In this document: one piece after another, positions 23,886 through 34,892 of the stretch
Layout of the letters: each line of letters begins with the position of its first letter
Position numbering within the stretch: the stretch's first letter is position 1
From: Beta vulgaris subsp. vulgaris
Taxonomy: Eukaryota; Streptophyta; Magnoliopsida; Caryophyllales; Amaranthaceae
Assembly (NCBI RefSeq): GCF_026745355.1
Contig: NC_079209.1
Span: 30,679,444 to 30,743,443 of the forward strand
DNA: 64,000 bases
Reading direction: 5' to 3'
Program-made: the position numbers and the translations under genes
The notes under the pieces: model-generated
The model's database searches: none
Told to the model about the DNA's origin: nothing
What the model saw: the letters and a program-made list of their open reading frames with translations, nothing else

Positions 23886-25368
23886 CACTAGTAGAATACA
23901 TGCTTATTGCTGCGGTCATTAAGTGACCTATTACGGCGGTTTTGGCCGTTCAGCAATTAAGGGGAAAACAATAGGTAATTAAACTATTATTGCGGTTTTA
24001 AACCACAACAATAGGCCAAGATATTGCTGCGGTTCCTAGTCAAAACTGCAGCAATAGGTTTATTTTTTATTAAAGCGTATTGTTGCGATTTTGGCTAGGA
24101 ACAGCAGCAATATCTTGGTCTATTGCTGCGGTTGTCAATAGGTCCAGATATAGGCAAATTTCTTTTTTCTTTTTTTTGCATTTTGCAATTAAATTTGAAA
24201 GAATAAAACCAGACAATAACCCATCCACTATCCACCAAATTTACAAACGAATTGAAAATGAAATAACATATGAATCTCATTAATATATAAAGATAAAAAA
24301 ATAGTCACATAAATATTACAAAAGGTCAAAAAGTAAAAGTAAAAATAAAAAAATAATAGTTACAACTAAATGATTAATTACAAAAAATATATTAAGAAAT
24401 AAGAAATTGGAAATCAAAAAATCCTAAACAAACAGATCTAAGAAAAGGAAAAAAAAGGAAAAAAACGGAAAAGAAAAACAGTTACAAATGACCCTTGGAT
24501 GGTCACGGTCTAAGAGCAACACGAACGTCCCTTCGTGCATCGAACCCAAACGTCGCAAACAACCAGACGAACAGCCAGAAAAATATTTTCATGAGCAGTT
24601 GAGTTTGTGACGACCGGCGTTGAAGCGCGAATGGACGTTCGTGTTGCTGTTTGCGACGTTTGGGGCATGAAAAGATTTGTTTTTTTAGGATGAATGGACG
24701 TTCGTGTTGCTGTGTTGCATAGCCGAACGACGACAAACAAAGTTTGTGGAGCCTGAAAGAATTGTGAGAAGCAAATGGCCGAAGCAGAATTTCGAGTCTG
24801 AGAAAATTGTGAGAAGACGAACAACCGAAATGATGATTGGGGTTGATGGAAACGACGATTGTGAGAAGACGAACGCCGGTTGATTGGTGGAGATGGATGA
24901 TCGAGTGTGAGGAGAGAGAGAGAGTGGGGGAGAGAATGGAGATGGGAGATCGAGTGTGAGGAGAGAGAGAGAGAGGGAGAAGACCGTGTGTGAGGAGAGA
25001 GAAGAATAAATGAACGACGGCGCTTAAGTTAGATGATATAAGTAAAAGGAAACCTAGTTGGGCTTCTTTTATTTTTAATTCAAAAGTATATTGCTGCGTT
25101 TTATGTAAAAACGACAACAATATGTCTAAATATTTTTTTTTTAATATTATTTTAACATATTGCTGCGGTTCTTGCCAGAAGCCGCAGCAAGATTTTTGGT
25201 CAAATAGTCAAAAAAATTTCACTGAAACTATATTGCTGCGGTTTTCGGCCGAAACCGCAACAATATGGTTATTTTATATTTTTCATTTTCTTTTTACGTA
25301 ATATATTGCTTCGTATGATTAAAACTGCAGCAATATCACCGCAGCAATAAGCAATTATTCTACTAGTG
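23886..25368. mobile_element. Non-autonomous CACTA transposon, CTGCGG family
   Basis: It starts CACTAGTAGAA and ends TTCTACTAGTG, the CACTA terminal signature, and is 1483 bp. The flanking 3-mers are TGA and AGA, an imperfect duplication. Subterminal regions (about 23905-24135 and 25085-25355) carry many copies of TATTGCTGCGGTTTT in both orientations, typical transposase-binding repeats of CACTA elements. The middle holds GAGA-rich tracts and a local repeat around GGACGTTCGTGTTGCTG. The long minus-strand ORF there (24503-25120) has no transposase similarity. Confidence 0.88.
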
Positions 25369-25534
25369 AGATAAGGACGTATCTAAGACTGCCTTTAGAA
25401 CACGTTATGGTCACTATGAGTTTACTGTAATGCCATTTGGATTAACCAATGCTCCTGCTATATTTATGGACTTAATGAATAGGATCTTTCATGAGTTTCT
25501 AGATAAGTTTGTGGTGGCATGATTAGGAGAATGA

Positions 25535-25691
25535 TCAACATGCAAAGTTCTCCTAACAGCTCCAAGAATCCTAACTCATCCTAGGCATAGGCAACCTCAT
25601 TCTCAATTTCATTCTCTTTCGTCCCACTTTCAAACATATAGTCATATGTTCTCTCCTCCTCTTCTATGGCCACGTATTGTTTCAAAGTTAG
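25535..25691 (-). pseudogene. Gag C-terminal fragment of another gypsy family
   Basis: The minus strand reads KQYVAIEEEERTYDYMFES and EIENEVAYA. This resembles the MRQYMTLNKEEELYEFVPQ segment after the zinc knuckle in the 33-40 kb element. Only about 150 bp remain. It directly abuts the LTR fragment at 25692, so it probably represents the target of that insertion or a rearrangement. Confidence 0.6.
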
Positions 25692-27377
25692 TGTAACACC
25701 CCGATAATTCTCTCTTTTCAGAAATACCTTTTAATCTAAAACTCAAAGAATTACCAAAGCATTATCGCCCGTGATAACGTATTGGCTTATTCAGAATTTT
25801 GCAGCGGAAAACATATAACTAACTTTAAACTTTTATCATGAATAAATAAATAAATACTTTAAAACCAAACATTCTAAATAATTATACTCAGACAACTTAT
25901 TAAAGTACGATCCTCCTAATGTAGAATTTAAGATATACTAGATTACACAAGCTCTCCATTCCCAGATTCTCAATGATGCACATCTGCGAACCTGTAAATG
26001 TCAATGCTTTACAGAATCTGCTCACCAAAATTGGGTCATCACAAGATCAATAAGGCAAAGCCATGATCAACAATCACACACAAAGCACGTAATCAGCAAA
26101 GCTGAGTACTACATACTGATACATAAACATTCCTAACATGTTTCTAATAAAGAACATACATGGGTAAATAATAGTATAACAATATCACATTTTGCAGATA
26201 ACTTCTACTGAACTAAACTTTAAACATCTTTTTATTACTCTAATGGAATAGTTATTGGACTTGAGTTGTCTTATCTAACTTGCATCACCTAGGAAGACGA
26301 AATATGGGCGCGACTCTGTATTCCAGAATGACCTGCGATATCGAGGAACCTTTGAAAATAATAGGGATGGTGATCAATCCATCTTCCAGGAAAAGCCATG
26401 GGCTACCACCTTGTACTCCAACTCCTAATGTCCAACTCTAGACGTGCACCAGTCTAAAGTCTATGACTGTCCTCGTTACACTTTACGTGACTTACATTTT
26501 TTTACTTCTTATGACACACACACACACAAGTAACATAGTCATATTAAATTAAACATTCACAACTGAACTTCTCTTTTATCTTAGGATTTAATAAGTGATC
26601 ACACAACTTACAATCCAAGATTACTTTCTTTTAATCTCAGTCTTTCTTATTTTGTTGAACCTAGCCAACAATCAATCTTACCTTTCAAAGGTATACTTGT
26701 CAACTTACCAGATAAGGCCCACAGTGCTTATAAACTAGTGTAAATAATACTTATAAGGGAACACATGAATAAACTATAAACATGATTCAATCTCAATAAT
26801 ATATTAATTTCCCCATGTGAATTAATAAATAAAGTTCTCATCCACATGTTTGCATCAATAATTCCATAAAAACATAACGATCTCTAACTCATAATAATTA
26901 CTTTTAGTTCCTAGTATGGTATTACCATACTAGTAATTAAAATTCTTAAAACTCCATTATTAAAACCTTTTCTAAAATTCCAGCAACTTATAAAACCATA
27001 AAATCCTCTTTAAACATATGTAAACATGCTTAAATTCATGATATAAAAATATCTCATAGTGTACAACATACTACTATGATTTTCTAATAATTAACACCCT
27101 AAAAGTCCATGTTTTGATGATTAAAACTTCTATCAAAAACTAATAAACAAATATGAAATTTTATTCTTTTAATATATAATATACATGAATCAAGATTATT
27201 TACCAAAACAGTAAATTAAAATCAATAATCATGATTAGCATTAAAATAAAGCATAAAAAATAGTCTTTAATGAAAACTTGAGGAAGAAAAATTAGTCTTT
27301 AATGAAAACTTGAGGAAGAAAAATAGAAATTAACCAACAATCAAAGGACCAAGAAGAAGAGAATGAAGGCGCTGGAA
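25692..27377 (-). repeat. Truncated long LTR of the TGTAACACC family
   Basis: It starts TGTAACACCCCGATAATTC and is homologous to 59693-61600. The first part is also the inverse of 19064-20149. Homology stops just after GAAGGCGCTGG at about 27377, which corresponds to GAAGGCGCCGG near 61600, so roughly the last 600 bp are lost. No second end or matching target duplication is visible. It contains a 36-bp local tandem duplication around AATTAGTCTTTAATG at 27260-27325. Confidence 0.85.
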
Positions 27378-27439
27378 AAAATGTTCATAATATTATACCA
27401 AACTTTAATATAAGATATATAATATATATAAGCTTTTCA

Positions 27440-28302
27440 TATGAACCGTGAAAATTAGCTATCTTTCCAAATTGAATAATGACAACTATAACACCATCAT
27501 TACTAAAGACATTATGCATCAAAGTCACATATAATATTAATAAATTTATGTATATGACAAAATCTATGTTAATAGTAATTAACAACATAAATATTAGTAG
27601 ATAAAATAAAGCTTACCATGTATCAACCAACTCAATAGTCATCATTTGAGATTTAGCCGTTTCGGTTATACCACTATATCCCGTGAGTTGTCCAATGACA
27701 TCTAATATATAATATAAAATATGAGTTAGATTTATGTATCAAGGATGATTTTATCAAATTAATAATAATATAAACCTTACCAATATAACACATATCCGGT
27801 AACTGCTTTGTTATAATATCATCAAATTTAGCAAAAGTGAATCCAAACTTTAGAATATTAATAACTCGACATTCCTCAATTTTTGATCCATAATTCAGTG
27901 ATATTACACAATTATGGTTTGTTGACTTTTTCATAGCACCATTCTCCTGAACCAAAAAATTCAAAAATTGTCTAAATTCACCTTCTTCAATACTTAGCAT
28001 AAATTGCATAATTAGTCCTCTCCAACAGCTGGCTTGAATCTTACTATCCTGAAAACATAAGTTTTAAATATTAGAAAAACATAAAAGTAACGACACATGT
28101 ACACATTAAATGTTATTGTTTTATTTGCTCTTACCTCAACGTCCCTCAAGACCATTTCAATGCTTTCGGTTTCCAGTTGATTTTTAAAATTAGGTCTCTC
28201 CTAAACCCTGATAATTTGTACCTCAATAGTGCATAATTTTATCCCTTAAATAATTTCACTAATAGAAACTATTTTCTTTTCATTTTGTCTTTCAAAAGCC
28301 AT
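27440..28302 (-). pseudogene. Spliced RPA1-like (OB-fold) pseudogene
   Basis: The inferred exons read from the minus strand are 28302-28135, 28048-27781 and 27701-27617. Their introns of 86 and 79 bp have GTAAG donors and CAG or TAG acceptors, and both preserve the reading frame. Exon 1 ends with IEMVLRDVE. Exon 2 begins DSKIQASCWRGLIMQF and ends LPDMCYI. Exon 3 is DVIGQLTGYSG through MMTIELVDT. A further conserved block, GVIVVIIQFGKIANFHG, lies near 27440-27510. The pattern matches plant replication-protein-A large-subunit-like proteins, which bind single-stranded DNA and also occur in Helitrons. Exon 1 has two in-frame stops (one turns the W of RVWERPNF into TAG), so it is a pseudogene. The 3' part is cut near 27378. 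Confidence 0.68.
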
Positions 28303-28936
28303 TATCCAAAATGTGAAGGAGTGTTAAAATAAATTCATTGCTTAGTTGTGCTAATTATAAACAATATTTATGTGAAAAAGTAGTGTTTATATAGGCAACC
28401 ACATAAGGCAACACAATAGAAACGTAATGTAAAATATGGTAAGATTTCTTAAATCCAATTAGGTATCAATTTGTGATTAAGTCATTTGATTTAAATTACG
28501 GAGATATGAGTTGATAAAATCAACATAATATGTTAATAATATAAATTAGTAGGAAATTAGGATCAATTTAATTAAGTGAATTTCGGTTGATTATAATAAA
28601 TGATATTACAAATAATCTATATAATGATTGATTGATGAATATATTTTGGGTTTATTATATTGATTTTTGGATTTAATTAAGGGTGATTACGTATTAATAT
28701 TTCCAAAACAAACATTCTACCAATTTTGCTTATAATTTTTCGGATCTTTTAAATTGATATACATAAAGTTTATAAAAGTACGATTACATAAATTGGAAAT
28801 GCTTTGTTCATTTATAGAAAAGATTTGAATACTATATAATATGAGATATGGTCCAATACATTGAATTCCCATTTTTTAGATAATGATACTTTCCTGATAT
28901 AATAAGATTTGAAAATGCATGATTTTTAGCTAATGA

Positions 28937-29131
28937 GGGTATGTTCTCTTCGGCATAAAACAGCTGAACTGAATTGAACTGAATTGAATTGAACTGAACT
29001 GAACTGAATTGAACTGAACTGAACTGAAATGAATAGTGATATGTGAGAGTAAAAGTACTGTCAAGAGCTGAACTGAACTGAACTGAACTGAACTGAACTG
29101 AACTGAAAATAAGCTGGGGAGAAGAGGCCCT
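28937..29131. mobile_element. MITE-like element with GAACT pentanucleotide arrays
   Basis: The ends are imperfect inverted repeats: GGGTATGTTCTCTTC at the left, and the right end reads GGGCCTCTTCTCCCC on the other strand. Inside are two arrays of CTGAA/GAACT units (28973-29030 and 29068-29107) around a short unique spacer. I found no convincing target duplication, so the transposon class is open. It has no coding capacity. Confidence 0.6.
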
Positions 29132-29585
29132 AAACCTATACGTTTTTTAAATGCTTATCAGCCAATGTTTTGTGCATTTTCATATGTACGTTGTATTATG
29201 TAAAAAACATTTACATATTTTTATTTAAGTTATTTTAACTCTTAGTTCTTAATTTGCTTCAAAAATTCTGAGTAAAACTTATACATAATAATAAAAAAAA
29301 TATTACTCTTAAAAGTTACTTTTTCGACGGCAAAATTACCTATAATAGTATTTGGTAGGAGAAAAATGTATTAGGACAGGAATTAGCATAAATCTTGCAC
29401 CAAAAAACATAAGTAATAATTAGAGAACACACATAGAAGTTAAACATATATAGCCGATATAGAAATCCTAATTATTCAACAATGAATATAACAGGATAAG
29501 TAGACTAATACATTCAAGTAGACTAAATTCATAAAATCTTTTAACACATATTATAAATAACCACCCTAATCCTTGATAATTCGAT

Positions 29586-29807
29586 TTATTTAACCACTTC
29601 ATTTGAAACTTGACGTGCAAGCTCAAATTGGTTACGTGCATGCATAATTTGAGCTATGTAACCAACAGTACCGTGTCCATTTCCATCTAAATTATCCAAC
29701 TCTCTTGTAATAACAATAATCTTCTCTTCATAATTTGAAAACGCTTCATGAAGCGAATTAGTTGCATCCATATAATTCTTCAAGTGTGTTTCAACTCTAT
29801 AATCCAT
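29586..29807 (-). CDS. Small hypothetical protein (73 residues), member of a local family
   Basis: The chosen start is the ATG at 29807 (MDYRVETHLKNYMDA). The open frame runs further upstream, but a TATA box lies about 105 bp before this ATG and the homologous relic at 50444 starts at the same place. The protein is short, polar and probably helical, with the block HGTVGYIAQIMHARNQFELA near its C-terminus and the ending SNEVVK. It has no signal peptide or membrane segment. A decayed paralogue at 50199-50444 shares MD-start, TIGYIAMIISFRNAIELA and spacing, so this is a genuine sequence family. I do not recognise it. The intact frame, promoter and conserved block make it one of the best host-gene candidates here. 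Confidence 0.6.
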   Translation of the reverse strand: MDYRVETHLKNYMDATNSLHEAFSNYEEKIIVITRELDNLDGNGHGTVGYIAQIMHARNQFELARQVSNEVVK

Positions 29808-29910
29808 AGAGAAGGAAATTGTGATGCTTAAAGAAAATTGAAGGGATAATATGCTATTAGTAGATATAGGGAAAGAGTTGTAAGTGAATGGAAAATATGA
29901 AGTCATAAGC

Positions 29911-29919
29911 ATATTTATA
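29911..29919 (-). promoter_or_regulatory. TATA box of the small gene
   Basis: The minus strand reads CTATAAATA about 105 bp upstream of the ATG at 29807, a normal distance for a plant promoter with a short leader. Confidence 0.6.
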
Positions 29920-30224
29920 GGACAAATGATTTCGGCCACAGTATAGAAAACCTAATAAGTTGGTTGCTCACATTTAATATATGGTTGGGGGTGTTTGACT
30001 ATATTTAATAAGTTCATTTAAATCTTATAGTATATGTAAGAAATGGTGGTTAAAATAAGAAGACCATTTATGTGAAGCATTTAAAATTTCGGACATACAT
30101 AAATATAATAGGGAAGCCAAAACTAAATATTGTTTATTCACATTAAATACATGGTTGGATGTGCTACTGAATTTATATTAAAAAATAATTTAGCTACAAA
30201 AATTATTAATTTGATAAGAGTTGT

Positions 30225-32438
30225 TGTAATAGCCCGCTCTTCCGAGCTGCTAACAAAATACACTCAACATCCATAAGCAATAATTAACTCTTAATTAAAT
30301 TAACTTCGCAGCGAAAAATATCCTTAAATACACCAATAATTGAACTAATAGTCCCAAATATTATACATCGAAAATATCAATACTATTCTCGAATCAACTA
30401 ACTAGATACAAGCTTAATCCTCAATCTAGGACGACACCATAATCTTGCTTCACTTCCATTCTCGAACTCTTGATACCAAACCTGCAAATTCAGAGAAGAA
30501 ATACAAAACAAACAAAATTCCAAAATGAGTGGAAAACTCGTAACCTTTACTTCAGCCCGTTATAAACATTTTATTTCTCAAACCATTTCTTTCCGTTACA
30601 ACGCTGGCATAGCTCACTCTCTTAAACAAATCAGTGGCAAGTACAGGCTTTGGACAAAAGACAAACACTGCCTCCAAGATTCGTTATGGAGCCCAGTAAT
30701 ACTACCCCCAAGGTTCGTTATGGAGCGTAGCCGACCATATCAGGTCAAAAGAGTAACCATCCTCCACCCATACCTTGCCCACTTTCTATTTTCAGTTCAT
30801 AAACTAAGCCAGCAAAACAGTTGCGTATTCATATTCAATCAATGACATTTCATCATCACATTCATATCTATGGCCATAGTACGAAGTTATTTACGAAACA
30901 GAACAAAGATCCACACACATGGGCATGAGTAAATAATTTTACTGAACATAAAAGTTACCTGAAACGTTATCCAATTCTGAACGATACAACCTCTTTCATT
31001 AATCTTCATCTCCAAATGGGACTTAAACTCCATAATCGTTCTCCAACAATTTACCTCATAACAGTAACGATAATTAAAAACTATTCTCAAACTAATCTCA
31101 ACTACCAACTAAAACCATAACCAATTCTAATCAAGAAATTATTAACCTTCAGCATCCTCATCCATAATCCTCAAATCATAATTCTAAATTGTAGATTTGA
31201 ACTAACTAAACTTAACTCTTGCCAAACTAATTCAACAACAACAAATCCACAAGAGGAAAAATAGTACAAGAAAACTACATAGTACTAACGTCAGCTTAGT
31301 GTGGCTTCACTCACACACAACACCAACTGATTTCTGGATGAGAAAGAATGGGACAACAGTAGCAGTAGCCCAACAGCAACGACACAACAACACAACAACA
31401 GCAACAATATCGTGGCGGCAGAATCACCAACACACGACCACCACAAAAGGTGGCAGCAACACCAATGAAAGGAGACAGAAACCAGAACAGGGGACGCATA
31501 CCACGCAACAAAACATCAGCACCCACAAGAAACCACAACAACAGCGACACCACCAATCAACAACAACAACTAAAACCGTGGCACATCACCACCACCACAA
31601 CAAACTACCATAACGACCATCACAATTACAACAACAATAACAATATCAACTTGGGCTTGACATTTGTAAATATTAGAAAGCAATCAAAGACTGAAATAAC
31701 GAGGTATGATTTACCTCGGCTCTGTTGAGCAGGTACAAATAAGGGAGCAGATCCGCGGTTCCCATGTCGTGGTGCGACGCAAAGCATCAGCATCAATAAG
31801 ACAACCACAACGACGACACCAGCCGCGGCGGCACAACCACCACGAATCGGCTTGAAGACTGAGCGGCAGCACCGCTAAAAACAACAACGACGAAACAGAA
31901 GGAGAGAGAAAACGAGACATCAACAGTGTCGACAAGGGGGAAACTCCGGCGAAGGGAAGACGCGACAACAAGCGAACGCCGACGAGCAGCAGCAGCGCGA
32001 CAAGGGCAGCGCAAGTGTAGCGGTTGTTCGTCGGTGGAGCTCGAGCAGGACGAGAGAGAGAAAGAAAAATATTGGGGTTTGGGGTTTGGGGGTTTCGAAG
32101 ACACGGGAGAGAGAAAGAAGATTTAGGGGGGTTTTGTTTCATTTCTTTCATTAACAGAAAAGGGGTGAGATATTTGGTTCGGTTTGAAACCGACAAAGGG
32201 TTTGGGTTTTGGCATTTTTCCTTTGGAAAAATACTACTCAACAAATTGCTAGCTAGAACCCAAAATATAAAATAATAATAATAAAAATAATCTCAGATAA
32301 TTAAATAAATAATTACATTAAAAACACGACAAATAAAAATCACCCACAACTCAAATAAAATAAGATTTCCGAAACAAAATTAGCTTAATGAATATAATTA
32401 GCATTTAAATAAACGTTCTGAAAAACAGGGCTATTACA
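30225..32438 (-). mobile_element. Solo LTR (2.2 kb) of a long-LTR gypsy family
   Basis: It begins TGTAATAGCCC and ends GGGCTATTACA, a perfect 11-bp inverted terminus. The 5-bp duplication GTTGT (30220-30224 and 32439-32443) is perfect. No second LTR or interior exists, so it formed by LTR-LTR recombination. The motif CGCAGCGAAAA about 80 bp from the left end is shared with the other long LTRs and gives the minus orientation by homology. The CAACAACA-rich ORFs at 31300-31730 and the GC-rich, GAGAGA-rich ORFs near 31710-32240 are leader-like LTR sequence, not genes. Confidence 0.93.
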
Positions 32439-33242
32439 GTTGTGGTTGAAGTCAAAAATTTACAACATATATATAAAGTACTTATTTCAAAAAAAAAAAT
32501 TCGAATATACTATTAGAATCATGAAACATTAATATTACAAAATATAATAAGTTAATTAAACAATTAAATAACAATAACATATAATATAATAAAAAAATTA
32601 TATAGATATATCTAAATCACAATACTCATAAAATCATTAAAATTGATAATATAAAAGTGCACAATATCTCTAAATTTTTATTTATATTTTTAAAATTACC
32701 ACATTAACTAATAAAATTTATATGGATCCATCAGTGTTCTTCTACTTAATCATAGTGAAGAAAATCGAACAAAATATATTATATTTTACCATAACCGAAT
32801 AGTACATATAACATGAAAACATGAAAACTCATTCAACATAATCGATTAGTACATTGAAAATAAGAAACTAACATTTTAAACAACTACGATTAATACTAAC
32901 AAAGGTTATTATTTTTGCTAGCTAATAGAGTAGTAGCTAACAAATACTCGCTCTGTACTTTTATATCTTTCTCACTTTCTGTTTTAGGGTGTATCTTTTT
33001 AATCTTCTCGCTTTGAATCTATCTATTTTAAGATATATTTTTTGACAACAATACCCCTTCTTTGTTTGCATATATACACCTAATACCTTCCCAAAATAAT
33101 AAGTAACTATTATTTCTTGTACGATAGTACTAACCGATATTATTCCTCAGATCCTCCCCCCCCCACCTCTCTCTCTCTCTCCTCTTTGTCTTCCTTCTTA
33201 AATTTTTCCCCTACCATTGACTTTCTCAGCTTAAATCCTTCT
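32439..33242. other. AT-rich spacer
   Basis: No gene or intact element is visible. Around 32945 the sequence TACTCGCTCTGTACTTTTATA resembles the outer end of a Stowaway-type MITE, but I could not find its partner end. A C-run followed by CTCTCTCT lies at 33157-33180. The right edge carries the target copy CTTCT (33238-33242) of the gypsy element that follows. Confidence 0.5.
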
Positions 33243-33977
33243 TGATATGAATCAACAACTAGTATAGTTGAACACTCAAGAACTTCGAACAAACACAATG
33301 AATTTCGGATATGATAACCAAAATTAACACTCCTGAATATTTTAGTTGATTCTTAATCTCACTCAAACCACTCCTGTAATTAAGTAGATTAAAACCTAAT
33401 TAATTAACAATCCTGAAAATCAAATAGTGGTCGAAAATAATTGCAAGGCACAATTAAAATCAATAACAAAGTTTTTGTCTAAATCATTCATGCTCTTCTA
33501 ATGTAGCATGACATGTTTATTTATAATGACAAGAATCAACTTGCCCTCCAATCAACCAAGCCATTCGGCCGATATAGAGTATTTTAGGAAAATATTCTCC
33601 CTTAATTCTAGCCTAGAATCTAGCTAGAACTTAAGGAAACAAAAGCTTAAGGAAAGATGGCATATCTTTCCTTAATTACATAAAATCACACGGCCAAGTA
33701 ACCCTCTAAGTTAAGGCAACTCTTTCCTAAAATACAACCATGACATTAAGACTTAAAGATCCGAAATTAACAAGATGTTTTCAGATTTTATTTAGAGCTA
33801 AACAACTCAACTAACTTAACTAACATTGACACTAAGTTAAAATGCTAATTAGCTTCTTCTTCGAGCCAAGTGACACATGATACAAATGCATTATTGTAAG
33901 TCTTCAAAATGAACCCCATGTGTTCCATAAGAAATGAAATTGGCTCTACTTAACTTGAAGCCTTTGGATCCACATCA
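33243..33977 (-). repeat. 3' LTR of the 7.4-kb gypsy element
   Basis: This 735-bp repeat is the partner of 39953-40685. The polyprotein end (DPKASS) reads into it. The minus strand just before it carries the polypurine tract AAGAAGGGGGGAA (33978-33990). Confidence 0.93.
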
Positions 33978-34782
33978 TTCCCCCCTTCTTCAAAAGAATT
34001 TGCACTCAAATTCTCATCATCATAGTATGGAGATAGGTCACCAACATTGAAAGTAGCATATACCCCTCCATGGTCACTAGGTAAGTCTATCTTGTAATCT
34101 CCATCACCAATGACTCCAATAACCTCAAATGGTCCATCATCCCTAGGCATCAACTTGTTCTTTCTCTTACTTGGAAATCTTTCCTTCCTCAAATGAATCC
34201 ATACTAAGTCACCCTCATTGAATCTAAGTTGGCGCCTATGCTTGTTAGCTCTCTTCTTGTATTGGGTGTTCATCTTCTCAATTTGAGCTTTTACTTGAGA
34301 ACAAGTCTTGTTAAAAGCTTCCAACCTCTTCTTTGAATCCGCATGAATCTCACTTTTATGAAGAGAAACAAGATCAATGGGGAGAAAGGGATTAATACCA
34401 TAAACTACCTAAAATGGAGAACGTAAGGTAGTTGATGAATGAGAGGGATTATAAGCAAACTCCGCATGTGCAATCTTCACATCCCATCTTTTTGAGTCTT
34501 ACTCACAAGACCACGTAACAAGGAACCAAGGGTGCAATTTCTTACCTTTGTTTGGCCATCAGTTTGAGGATGATGACTAGTGCTAAAGAGGAGCTTTGTT
34601 CCCACCATTTTCCATAAACAACTCCAAAAGTGGCTAAGGAATTTTGAATCCCTATCAGATATAATGCTTCTGGGGATTCCGTTTAGCCTAATGATCTCTT
34701 TGAAGTATAAAATCCGCAACATGTGAAGCATCATCCGTTTTGTGCATGGGAATAAAGTGAGCCATCTTGGAAAACCTATCCA
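33950..34782 (-). pseudogene. Integrase core and C-terminal part, 7.4-kb gypsy element
   Basis: The core frame (34477-34780) reads [22 protein letters not shown], then FSTSHHPQTDGQT, the second catalytic Asp region and the approach to the catalytic Glu. The C-terminal frame (33950-34324) reads [25 protein letters not shown] and [12 protein letters not shown]. No chromodomain is seen. Between them (about 34330-34480) frames are shifted. The first catalytic region lies on the far side of the CACTA insertion. The protein would insert element DNA into the genome. Confidence 0.88.
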
Positions 34783-34892
34783 CACTAGTAGAAAAATGCT
34801 AATTTGCGTCGGACCTAGGAGGAATAAAGTGAGCCATCTTGGAAAACCTATCCACACTAGTAGAAAAATGCTAATTTGCGTCGGACCTAGGA
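34749..34892. repeat. 72-bp tandem duplication spanning a transposon junction
   Basis: Block 34749-34820 recurs at 34821-34892. Each unit joins about 34 bp of integrase sequence (AATAAAGTGAGCC...) to the first 38 bp of the CACTA element, including a CCA/CACTAG boundary. Confidence 0.95.

Larger units (their letters stand above)
22550..25528 (+). pseudogene. Protease end and reverse transcriptase of the gypsy relic, split by two DNA transposons
   Basis: The first segment (22550-23016) reads ILGMNWLSLYKANIDC, the protease end. It continues with VNEFMDVFPSEISGM and the IDLVPGTAPISKAPY motif, then a stop at 22958. It runs to the hAT insertion. The second segment (23700-23885) reads [31 protein letters not shown] and [12 protein letters not shown] and runs to the CACTA insertion. 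The third (25369-25528) reads [13 protein letters not shown] and [17 protein letters not shown], and ends at FVVA before the catalytic YxDD box. RNase H and integrase are absent: unrelated sequence follows. Confidence 0.9.

Noticed and set aside
24503..25120. 205-codon minus-strand ORF
   Set aside because: It lies in the interior of a non-autonomous CACTA element, has low-complexity Ser/Leu/His composition and shows no transposase motif.
31299..32275. Several ORFs on both strands
   Set aside because: They fall in CAACAACA-rich and GC-rich leader parts of a solo LTR with no domain and overlapping frames.
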